From NCBI RefSeq assembly GCF_005930495.1, contig NZ_SJEX01000043.1, positions 1 through 42,249 on the forward strand: a stretch of 42,249 nucleotides of DNA. The letters are read 5' to 3'. The notes under the pieces are model-generated. The model did no database searches, was not told the origin of the DNA, and saw only the letters and a list, made by a program, of their open reading frames with translations. This DNA is from Modestobacter excelsi (GTDB lineage: Bacteria > Actinomycetota > Actinomycetes > Mycobacteriales > Geodermatophilaceae). The position numbers and the translations under genes are program-made. Below, piece after piece: positions 22,073 to 29,284 of this stretch; position 1 is the stretch's first letter; every line of letters starts with the position of its first letter.

Positions 22073-24333
22073 CGCCGACGCCCACGACGGACCGGCGGCG
22101 CGACGACGACGCCCGCGGCCGGCTCCAGCAGTTGCTGGAGGACGACCCGGCCGACCTGTTCGAGAACGCGCCCTGCGGGTACCTGTCGACGCTGCCGGAC
22201 GGGACGATCATCAAGGTCAACCGGACGCTGTGCAGCTGGATCGGGTACTCCTCCGAGGAGGTGCTGCGCGGCCGGCTGCGCGACCTGCTCAGCGTCGGCG
22301 GCCAGGTGTTCCACGACACCCACCTGACGCCCCTGCTGCGGATGCAGGGGGCCGTGCGCGAGGTGGCGCTCGACGTCGTCCGGGCCGACGGGTCGTTGCT
22401 GCCCTGCCTGGTGAACGCGGTGGAGGTGAAGGGGCCCGAGGGAGAGCCGGTGCTGGTCCGGGTCACCCTCTTCGAGGCGACCGCCCGCCGCCGGTACGAG
22501 CGCGAGACCCTCGCCGCACGGCGGGCAGCCGAGGCGTCCGAGGCGCGCTCGCGCACCCTGCAGCAGTTCACGTCCGAGCTCGCGGCCGCGGTCACCACCG
22601 CGGACGCGGCGGGTGTGGTCGTGCACCGCAGCCGCCGGGCGGCCCAGGCCGCCGGGGCCGCGCTGTGGTTGCTGGGCACCGGTGCCCAGCCGGGGGACGA
22701 GCCGGCCGTCGAGCTCGCCGCCACCGAGGGCATGACGCCCGAGCTGCTGCACCAGCTCAGCGGGGCCGCTCCCGGCCGGGTGCTGCCGGTGCTCGGCTCC
22801 GGGGTGCGCACCGTGCCGGTCGGTGACGCGCTGCGCGCGGCGTGGCCGGAGCTGGCCGCGGCCGCCGACGGGTCCGGCTGCACCGACCTCGTCGTCGTCC
22901 CGGTGATCGCCGACGGCGACCACCTCGGCGCGCTGGTGCTCGCCCGCGCCCGGGTGGACGAGAGCGAGCTGATCTCGCTGACCGAACCGGGGGAGCACCA
23001 CGCGCTCTCGGAGGCCGATGCCGACCTGCTCGCCACGCTGGGTCGCCAGGCGGGGCAGGCCCTGGAGCGGGCCCGGCTGCACGAGGAGACCGCCCGCCAG
23101 GCCGGGCGGTCGGCGTTCCTGCTGGACGCCGCCCGGTTGCTGGCCGGCGCCACCGGCGTGACCGAGACCGTCGAGCGGCTCGCGGAGATGGTGGTGCCGC
23201 GGCTGGCGGACATGTGCCTGCTCGACCTCGTCCTGGAGCACGGGATGAGCCGGGTGGTCGCCCGGCACGGCGACCCCGCGCGGCAGGAGCACGTCGAGGA
23301 GCTGCGCGCCTGGGCGCCGCCGTTCCGCGAGCTGCCCGAACCGGCCCGCGCCGCCATGGCGGAGGGACGCACCCGCTGGTACCCCTCCCTGCCCGACGAG
23401 TGGCTGACCGCCGTGGTCCGGGACCCGGCTGAGCTCGCCGCGGTCCGGGCCCTGGAACTGGCCAGCGTGATCAGCGTGCCGCTGGTGGCCGAGGGCAGGT
23501 CGCTGGGCGTGATGACGCTGTCGGCCGACCGGCGGCGCACGCCGTTCACCGCCGCCGACGTCGAGCTGGCCGAGCAGCTCGCGCTGCAGGTGGCGCTGAT
23601 GATGGCCAAGGCCCAGCGGTACGAGCTCGAGGCCCGGACCTCGCACACCCTGCAGGCCACCCTGCTGCCGCCGTCCCCGCCGCCGGTCCCGGGGGTGTCG
23701 GTGGCAGTCCGGTACCTGGCCGCGACGCACGGGGTGGAGATCGGCGGCGACTTCTACGACGTCGCGCCGCTGCCCGGCGGCCACGTGGCCATCGCCGTCG
23801 GGGACGTCGTCGGGCACGACATCACCGCCGCGGCGACGATGGGGCAGCTGCGCAGCGTCTACCGGGCGCTGCTGGTGGAGGGCCCGGCGCCGACCGCGGT
23901 CATCGACCGGCTGCAGGCCAGCTGGCCGCTGCTCGGGCTGCAGCGGATGGCCACCGCGCTGTTCGCCACGCTCGACCTGCCCACCGGCGTGCTGCACGTC
24001 GCCTCGGCCGGCCACCCGCCGCCGCTGCTGGTGGCCGACGGCCGCGCGGAGTTCCTGCCGGTGGTGCCCAGCCGGATGCTGGGTGCCCCGCCGGCGCCCG
24101 CCGTCGAGTGGACCGGGGTGCTGCCGCCGGGGGCGACGCTGGTGCTGTTCACCGACGGGCTCGTGGAGAGCCGCACCGAGGACCTCGACGCCGGCCTGGC
24201 CCGGCTGCAGGCCGCCGCGAACCGACGGGTGACGACCGACCCGGACGAGCTCTGCGACCGGCTGCTCGGCGACCTGGCCGGCACCCACCGCGCCGACGAC
24301 ATCGCGCTGCTCGCCCTCACCCGCGACCCCTGA
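22069..24333 (+). CDS. RsbP-like PAS-GAF-GAF-PP2C serine phosphatase
   Basis: A 754-residue sensor phosphatase. A PAS domain covers about 28-138 (FENAPCGYLSTLPDG, GTIIKVNRTLCSWIGYS, DVVRADGSLLP), a short coiled coil about 140-165, two GAF-like domains about 165-345 and 355-520, and a SpoIIE-type PP2C domain from about 540 to the end (EIGGDFYDV, VGDVVGHD, ASAGHPPPLLV, LFTDGLVESR, ADDIALLAL). Such enzymes dephosphorylate a STAS anti-sigma antagonist and so release a sigma factor; the STAS protein at 13315 is one possible target. B. subtilis RsbP has only PAS and PP2C, so the two GAF domains are an elaboration. The GTGA overlap with the RsbQ-like gene implies co-translation and a functional pair. 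Confidence 0.92.
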   Translation: MTPTPTTDRRRDDDARGRLQQLLEDDPADLFENAPCGYLSTLPDGTIIKVNRTLCSWIGYSSEEVLRGRLRDLLSVGGQVFHDTHLTPLLRMQGAVREVALDVVRADGSLLPCLVNAVEVKGPEGEPVLVRVTLFEATARRRYERETLAARRAAEASEARSRTLQQFTSELAAAVTTADAAGVVVHRSRRAAQAAGAALWLLGTGAQPGDEPAVELAATEGMTPELLHQLSGAAPGRVLPVLGSGVRTVPVGDALRAAWPELAAAADGSGCTDLVVVPVIADGDHLGALVLARARVDESELISLTEPGEHHALSEADADLLATLGRQAGQALERARLHEETARQAGRSAFLLDAARLLAGATGVTETVERLAEMVVPRLADMCLLDLVLEHGMSRVVARHGDPARQEHVEELRAWAPPFRELPEPARAAMAEGRTRWYPSLPDEWLTAVVRDPAELAAVRALELASVISVPLVAEGRSLGVMTLSADRRRTPFTAADVELAEQLALQVALMMAKAQRYELEARTSHTLQATLLPPSPPPVPGVSVAVRYLAATHGVEIGGDFYDVAPLPGGHVAIAVGDVVGHDITAAATMGQLRSVYRALLVEGPAPTAVIDRLQASWPLLGLQRMATALFATLDLPTGVLHVASAGHPPPLLVADGRAEFLPVVPSRMLGAPPAPAVEWTGVLPPGATLVLFTDGLVESRTEDLDAGLARLQAAANRRVTTDPDELCDRLLGDLAGTHRADDIALLALTRDP

Positions 24334-24380
24334 GCCGGGACCCGCGTCAGGGGCCCGTCCTCGGGCAGCGGCACCGGCAC

Positions 24381-24430
24381 AGGAAGCTCTGCACCCGGTC
24401 CCGGGCGCGGAACCGGGTGCAGAGCTTCCT
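24381..24430. terminator. strong two-way terminator with a perfect 19-bp stem
   Basis: AGGAAGCTCTGCACCCGGT (24381-24399) and its exact complement ACCGGGTGCAGAGCTTCCT (24412-24430) enclose a 12-nt loop. It lies between the converging RsbP-like and HelD-like genes, and its right arm overlaps the TAG stop of the HelD-like gene. The outer AAGCTCT/AGAGCTT part is A/T-richer than the surroundings. Confidence 0.75.
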
Positions 24431-26744
24431 ATGCCTCGTCGGTGAGGCGGTGCAGCTCGGTGGGCAGCTCGCCGGGGGAGAGCACCGTGAGCCGCTGGGT
24501 CGGGCGGGTCAGCGCGACGTAGAGGTCGCTGTGCCCGCGGACGCCCTCGTCGAGCAGGCCCTGCGGGTCGACCAGGAGCACCGAGTCGAACTCCAGCCCC
24601 TTGGCGTCGGCCGGCACCAGCACCACCGGGCCGGCCGAGGAGTCCGCGGCCGGGCCGGCGGAGACGGCCGGGAACGCCCCGGCCAGGCAGTCGACGACGG
24701 CGGGCACCCGGCTCGGCGGCACGATCACCGCGACCGTCCCGCCGGCCGCGACGAGCCCGGCGGTCAGCTCGGCGGCCCGGGGGAGCAGCCGGTCTTCGCT
24801 CACCTGCTCGGCGACCGGCGGCACCCCGGTGCTGCGCACCGAGCGGGGGGCGGCGGTGGCGGCGTCCCCGGCGGCCAGGACGTCGGCGGCGACCGCCATG
24901 ATCTCGGCCGGCGTCCGGTAGTTGACGGTGAGCTGGGCCAGCCGCCACTGCTCGCCGACGTGCGGCCGGAGCACCGAGCCCCAGTCGGTCGCGCCGGCCA
25001 GGCTGCCGGTCTGCGCCAGGTCGCCGACGACGGTCATCGAGCGGGTGGGGCACTTGCGGGCCAGCAGCCGCCAGGTCATCGCCGAGAGCTCCTGCGCCTC
25101 GTCGACGACGACGTGGCCGAAGACCCAGGTGCGGTCGGTGGCGGCCCGCTCCGCGGCGGTCCGGGTGTCCAGGTCGGCGTCCCGCTCGGCCAGCTGCTCG
25201 GCGTCCAGCAGGTCGCCGGCGGTGAGCTCCTCGCCCTCCTCGTCGTCCTCCAGGTCCGTGGACCGGGACCCGTGCAGCAGGTCCAGGGTCTCCTGCGCCT
25301 CCTCCTGGGCCCGGCGGCGGCGGCGGGCCTCCCGCATCCGCTCGGCGCTGTCGTCGTGGCCGAGCAGCTCATCGGCCTCCTCCAGCAGCGGGACGTCGGC
25401 CGGGGTCCACGGGGCGTCCGCGGCGCGCTCCAGCAGCGCCCGGTCCTCGTCGGTCCAGCCCTTGGTGGCCCGGCGGACCCGCGCCGGGTCGGCCAGCAGC
25501 TCGCGCAGCAGCCCCTCGGCGGTGAGCACCGGCCACAGCTCGTCGACCAGCGCCCGGACGGCGGGATCGCCGACGATCTCCGACTGCAGCGCCTCGACGT
25601 CCCGGCGGTCCAGCAGGTCGGCCCCGCCGCGCACGTCGCCGCCGATCCGGTCGGCGTAGCGCTGGGCGACCAGCTCGGCGAGGGCCCAGACGAACGCCGG
25701 TCGGCCCAGGTTGTGCTGCCGCGAGGCGCGCCGGGCGGTGGTGCGGCAGCGGGTGAGGTCGACCGGGCGCAGCGGGATCCGGACGCCGTCGATCACCAGC
25801 TCGCGCACGCCGCGCGGCACCGTCTCCCGGTCCCGGACGGCGGCCTTGAGCACGTCGACCATCGCCAGCCGGCCCTTCACCTCGGCGACCTCGGGCGCCT
25901 CGGTGCCGCGCGCGTCCAGCCCGGGCCGCAGCTGGCCCAGCCCGGCGAGCAGCACGCCGGTCTCGCCGAGGGCCGGCAGGACGTCGGCGATGTACCGCAG
26001 GAAGGTCGGGGTGGGGCCGACGACGAGCAGCCCGCTGCGGGCCAGCCGGTCGCGGTGCGTGTAGAGCAGGTAGGCGGCGCGGTGCAGGGCGACCGCCGTC
26101 TTCCCGGTGCCCGGGCCGCCCTGGACGACGAGCACGCCGCGGGCGTCGCTGCGGATGATCGCGTCCTGCTCGGCCTGGATCGTGGCCACGATGTCGGTCA
26201 TCCGGCCGGTGCGCTCGGCGGTCAGCGCGGCCATCAGCGCGGCCTCGCCGGTGAGCGGCGGGCCGTCGGTCTCGGTGGCGTCGACGGTCAGCACCTCGTC
26301 GTGGACGGCGGTGACCTCGCGGGTGCGGGTTCGGATGTGCCGGCGGCGGACCACGCCCTCGGGCCGGAACGGCGTCGCGGTGTAGAACGGCCGGGAGGCC
26401 GGTGCCCGCCAGTCGACCAGCGCCGGGTCACCGGCCGGGTCGTCGGCGGGGAGCCCGACCCGGCCGATGTAGAACGGCTGCGGGGAGACCTCGCGGTCCA
26501 GCCGGCCGATGACCAGCCCGTGGTCGGCGGCGTCCAGCGCGGTGATCCGCTGGCCCTGGAACCGGGCGGCCGCCTCCCGCTCACCCAGGGACTGCGGGTT
26601 GATGATCGGCATCGCCAGCGCCTGCCGGAACCGGGTCACGGCCAGCTCGCGGGCGGCGTCCAGCCGGCGGTACAGATCGGTGACGGCGACCTGTTCGGCG
26701 GCGAGGTCGGGGTCGGGGGCGACGTCCTGGGACGAGCTCGACAA
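24429..26744 (-). CDS. HelD-like RNA polymerase-associated UvrD/Rep-family ATPase
   Basis: A protein of about 771 residues of the HelD family, superfamily 1 helicase-like ATPases that bind RNA polymerase and help remove it from DNA or recycle it; actinobacterial members can affect rifampicin tolerance. An N-terminal helical arm (DLYRRLDAARELAVTRF) is followed by YIGRVGLPADD and DWRAPASRPFYTATP, typical HelD segments; then Walker A GGPGTGKT (about 209-216), the HelD-type VVVDEAQELSAMTWRLLARK (motif II), VVGDLAQ (motif III), VNYRTPAEIM (motif IV) and DLYVALTRPTQRL (motif VI). An acidic insert near the middle (EDDEEGEEL) is notable. Start: the frame is open upstream, but the TTG at 26744 has GAGGAG nine nt before it; another TTG 48 bases upstream is possible. 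Divergent from the AlaX-like gene. Confidence 0.88.
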   Translation of the reverse strand: MSSSSQDVAPDPDLAAEQVAVTDLYRRLDAARELAVTRFRQALAMPIINPQSLGEREAAARFQGQRITALDAADHGLVIGRLDREVSPQPFYIGRVGLPADDPAGDPALVDWRAPASRPFYTATPFRPEGVVRRRHIRTRTREVTAVHDEVLTVDATETDGPPLTGEAALMAALTAERTGRMTDIVATIQAEQDAIIRSDARGVLVVQGGPGTGKTAVALHRAAYLLYTHRDRLARSGLLVVGPTPTFLRYIADVLPALGETGVLLAGLGQLRPGLDARGTEAPEVAEVKGRLAMVDVLKAAVRDRETVPRGVRELVIDGVRIPLRPVDLTRCRTTARRASRQHNLGRPAFVWALAELVAQRYADRIGGDVRGGADLLDRRDVEALQSEIVGDPAVRALVDELWPVLTAEGLLRELLADPARVRRATKGWTDEDRALLERAADAPWTPADVPLLEEADELLGHDDSAERMREARRRRRAQEEAQETLDLLHGSRSTDLEDDEEGEELTAGDLLDAEQLAERDADLDTRTAAERAATDRTWVFGHVVVDEAQELSAMTWRLLARKCPTRSMTVVGDLAQTGSLAGATDWGSVLRPHVGEQWRLAQLTVNYRTPAEIMAVAADVLAAGDAATAAPRSVRSTGVPPVAEQVSEDRLLPRAAELTAGLVAAGGTVAVIVPPSRVPAVVDCLAGAFPAVSAGPAADSSAGPVVLVPADAKGLEFDSVLLVDPQGLLDEGVRGHSDLYVALTRPTQRLTVLSPGELPTELHRLTDEA

Positions 26745-26825
26745 CGGGGGTTGCTCCTCGGATGGCGTGCGGTACGTCGTGGCGACCTGCAACCGTACGT
26801 GTTCCGGCGTCCTTCCCGGCTCCTC

Positions 26826-26871
26826 CCCGGCCACAGGGGCAGAAGTGGCCACTCCTGCCCCTGTGGCCGGG
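26826..26871. repeat. 46-bp near-perfect palindrome in a divergent intergenic region
   Basis: CCCGGCCACAGGGGCAG, one mismatched pair and the central AGTGGCCACT form a palindrome in which 22 of 23 base pairs match and there is no true loop. It is centred between the starts of the HelD-like (26744) and AlaX-like (26884) genes, and its right edge is 12 bases before the AlaX ATG. It may be an operator shared by both genes or a mobile/repetitive element. Confidence 0.7.
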
Positions 26872-26883
26872 CAGGATGCCGGC

Positions 26884-27618
26884 ATGGCCACCGCGCACAT
26901 CGGGCACACCCACCGCCTCGACCTGGCCGACGCCACGGTCCGCGAGTGGGACGCCACGGTCCTCGCCGCCGACCCCGAGCAGGGGATCGTGCTGGACCGC
27001 TCGGCGTTCTACCCGGGCGGTGGGGGTCAGCCGCCGGACGAGGGCGTGCTGCTGTGGGGCGGCGTCCGCACCCGGATCGCCGGCACCCGCACCGGCGACG
27101 AGCTGTACCTCATCCCGGTCGAGGGCGACCCGCTGCCACCGGTGGGGACGGCGGTGCGCGGCGCGCTGGACGACGAGCGGCGGACCGCCCTGATGCGCAC
27201 CCACTCCGGGCTGCACGTGCTCACCGGCGTCGTGTTCCGCGACTACGGGGCGCTGGTCACCGGCGGCAACATGGAGCCGCTGACCGCCCGGATGGACTTC
27301 GACCTGGCCGAGGTGCCCGCCGACTTCAAGGACCGGGTCGCCGAGGCGGTCAACGCCGAGCTCGCCGCCGACCGCCCGATCCGGGTGCAGGTGCTGCCGC
27401 GCGAGGAGGCGTTCGCGATCCCGGACATCATCCGGACCGCGACGAACCTGCTGCCCCCGGACCTGGAGGAGGTGCGGATCGTGGACATCGTCGGGCTGGA
27501 CACCCAGGCCGACGGCGGCACGCACGTCGCCTCGACGGCGATGGTCGGCCGGGTCGAGGTCGTGAAGATGGAGAACAAGGGCCGCGGCTTCCGCCGGCTG
27601 CGGGTCCGCATCATCTGA
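26884..27618 (+). CDS. AlaX-type alanyl-tRNA editing protein
   Basis: A 244-residue free-standing homologue of the alanyl-tRNA synthetase editing domain; AlaX proteins remove serine or glycine wrongly attached to tRNA-Ala. The N-terminal beta-barrel region contains RSAFYPGGGGQPPD, a family signature. The first zinc motif HSGLH (His107, His111) is present, and the second is DGGTH (Asp210 to His214), with Asp where many family members have Cys. Such variants exist in the family as far as I recall, so activity is not excluded. Length fits AlaX-M with a C-terminal extension (FRRLRVRII). CAGGAT plus GCCGG immediately before the ATG resembles the promoter-start motif seen at three other genes here. 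Confidence 0.88.
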   Translation: MATAHIGHTHRLDLADATVREWDATVLAADPEQGIVLDRSAFYPGGGGQPPDEGVLLWGGVRTRIAGTRTGDELYLIPVEGDPLPPVGTAVRGALDDERRTALMRTHSGLHVLTGVVFRDYGALVTGGNMEPLTARMDFDLAEVPADFKDRVAEAVNAELAADRPIRVQVLPREEAFAIPDIIRTATNLLPPDLEEVRIVDIVGLDTQADGGTHVASTAMVGRVEVVKMENKGRGFRRLRVRII

Positions 27619-27643
27619 CCCGGCCCGCAGCCGCCGCTCTCCC

Positions 27644-28267
27644 TCAGACGAGCTCGGGGACCCGCAGGTGGGCGATGGACAGGTCGAAGCCGGCGACCTC
27701 GGTGATCTCCATGCCGGCGGCCTGGGAGAACTCCGCCCGCAGCGCCTGACCGCGCTCGTTCGCCGCGTCCATGGCGGCCCGGCTCTCGTAGGTGACCGCC
27801 GTCGCGACCCGGCCGGACGCCGGGTCGGTCAGCATGCTCACGCTGCAGAAGCCTGGCACCTGCTCGACCTGCGGCAGGATCCGTGTCCGCATGACGTCGC
27901 GGGCGTCGTCCATCGGCCCGGCGTCGCGGCGGCCCCAGATGACCCGGGTACAGGCCCCGGCGTCCGCCGGACGGACGCGGTGGACGAGGGCCATCTCCCA
28001 CTCGGCGACCTCGGGCTGGTCGCCGTCGAGCACCTCCGCGGCCCGGGCCCGGCTGTCCCGGACCCCCTCGGCGCTGTCGCGCATCGCCTGCTCGGACTCC
28101 CACGCCGTCGTCACGATGCACCGGCCGGAGTCCCGGTCGGTGAGCATCGACAGCCCGATGCAGCCGTCCATCTGCTCCACCGTGGGCATCACCTGGTCAC
28201 GGACGTAGCGGATCCCCTCGTCGATCTTCGCGGGGCTGCCGTGCACGGTGGTGGTTCGGGCGTACAT
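27644..28267 (-). CDS. protein with two ABM (antibiotic biosynthesis monooxygenase-like) domains, copy 1
   Basis: A 207-residue protein built from two ferredoxin-like ABM domains: residues 1-100 (MYARTTTVHGSPAKIDEGIR, GCIGLSMLTDRDSGRC, TAWESEQAM) and 108-207 (RVIWGRRDAGPM, GFCSVSMLTDPASGR, VTYESRAAM). Such dimeric alpha-beta barrel proteins range from quinone-forming monooxygenases to heme-degrading enzymes and scaffolds without catalysis, so the reaction is open. No signal peptide. AGGAG lies 8 nt before the ATG at 28267. It is clearly paralogous, with identical length, to the gene at 31685-32308. It converges with the AlaX-like gene, with only 25 bases between the stops. Confidence 0.85.
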   Translation of the reverse strand: MYARTTTVHGSPAKIDEGIRYVRDQVMPTVEQMDGCIGLSMLTDRDSGRCIVTTAWESEQAMRDSAEGVRDSRARAAEVLDGDQPEVAEWEMALVHRVRPADAGACTRVIWGRRDAGPMDDARDVMRTRILPQVEQVPGFCSVSMLTDPASGRVATAVTYESRAAMDAANERGQALRAEFSQAAGMEITEVAGFDLSIAHLRVPELV

Positions 28268-28395
28268 GGCCACCACTCCTCTCCGGGTGGGCAGGACCCC
28301 GGCGGCCCCGCCGCATCGACCAGCGTCCTCGCCGCGCCCGGTCGGCGGAAGACCGACGCCGCGACGTCCTCGGCCGAGCAGGTCGCGGCGCCCGG

Positions 28396-28827
28396 TCAGT
28401 CCGAGGGGAGCCGGGACGTCGTCCCGGGATCCTGCGCGCCGTCGAAGTACTGGTCGAGGACCTGGGGGAAGACCGGGTCGTCGGAGACGGCGGCGAACAG
28501 GGTCATCGACGACTGCAGCTTCTGGGCGTCGATCCCGCCGAGCACGCGGACCGGGTCGGTGGTCCCCAGCCCGGTCAGCGCGCGGGCGGACTCCCGCAGC
28601 CGGGCGCCGAGCACCGGGTGGGCCAGGTAGGCGCGCGCCTCGGCCGCTCCGCTGATCGCGTAGTGCTGCGCCGTCGCGCTGCGGCCGAGGCCGGCGACCT
28701 GCGGGAAGACGAACCACATCCAGTGGCTGCGTTTGGCCCCGGCGCGCAGTTCGGCGAGCGCCTGGGCGTACGTGCCGCCGGCGTCCTGGGCGTCGACGAA
28801 GCGCTGCAGGTCGAACGGGTCGCTCAC
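28396..28827 (-). CDS. DUF1810 family protein
   Basis: A 143-residue cytosolic protein of the DUF1810 family, whose function is not known to me. The characteristic blocks are present: DPFDLQRFVDAQD at the start, then ELRAGAKRSHWMWFVFPQVAG, a helix ending AYLAHPVLGARLRES, and KLQSSMTLFAAVSDDPVF with a final FDGAQDPGTTSRL. Length is normal for the family. The GTG at 28827 is chosen because the protein then begins exactly at the conserved DPFDL segment; CAGGCTGGCCGG stands directly before it. The 128 bases between this gene and the ABM protein downstream hold nothing recognisable. Confidence 0.88.
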   Translation of the reverse strand: MSDPFDLQRFVDAQDAGGTYAQALAELRAGAKRSHWMWFVFPQVAGLGRSATAQHYAISGAAEARAYLAHPVLGARLRESARALTGLGTTDPVRVLGGIDAQKLQSSMTLFAAVSDDPVFPQVLDQYFDGAQDPGTTSRLPSD

Positions 28828-28879
28828 CCGGCCAGCCTGCCTCCCGCGCGGGCCGGTCGCACGGCGGCCCGCCGCCCGA

Positions 28880-29077
28880 TCACGCCGGCTCCCGCCACCT
28901 CGGGAACACGGTGGGGCCGCCGGCCGGCAGCGACACCGGCTCGCGCTGGACGAAGCCGTGCCGGGCGTAGAGCGCGCGGTTGCGCTCGCCGGAGGCCTCG
29001 AGGTGGGCCGGGGTGCCGGTGCGGTCGCACTCCTCGAGCACCGCCCGGGGGCGGTCCGCGGCGGTGGCGCGTCGCAC
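28880..29077 (-). pseudogene. internally deleted GNAT acetyltransferase
   Basis: The frame starts with VRRATAADRP, the usual opening of an actinobacterial GNAT protein, and passes at once into RAVLEECDRTGTPAHLEAS, then ERNRALYARHGF and a C-terminal LPAGGPTVFPRWREP, the end of the same kind of protein. Members of this group are about 200 residues long; here only 65 codons remain, and the acetyl-CoA binding loop (R/Q-x-x-G-x-G/A) is missing. The reading frame is kept across the junction. The GTG at 29077 has GGAG six nt upstream. A short functional protein seems unlikely. The deletion could be genomic or a library/assembly artefact. Confidence 0.6.
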
Positions 29078-29161
29078 CCCTGCTCCGGTGGCCTCGGCCA
29101 TGGCGGCACGATGATCCGGCAGCCACGGCCGGGGAAGCCCCGGCGCGCCCAGCCCCGCGTG

Positions 29162-29182
29162 GCCGTTGCCCACGGCAACGGC
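29162..29182. promoter_or_regulatory. inverted repeat upstream of the acyl-CoA dehydrogenase operon
   Basis: GCCGTTGCC-CAC-GGCAACGGC, 9-bp perfect arms with a 3-base spacer, about 100 bases before the ATG at 29285. The compact symmetric form is typical of TetR-family operators, and acyl-CoA dehydrogenase operons are often controlled by such repressors. No regulator gene is adjacent. Confidence 0.4.
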
Positions 29183-29284
29183 GGCCGGACCGAGCCGGGA
29201 CGCCCGGTCCACCCTGTGCGGCCGGCGACGGCGGCGCCCTGTACAACCGACCCGACGGCACCACACCGACGTGGGGAGCACCGC

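Noticed and set aside
24429-26957. HelD-like protein starting at the far upstream ATG (842 codons)
   Set aside because: The added 71 residues run antisense across the palindrome and the AlaX start and have no HelD similarity. The TTG with GAGGAG is more likely.
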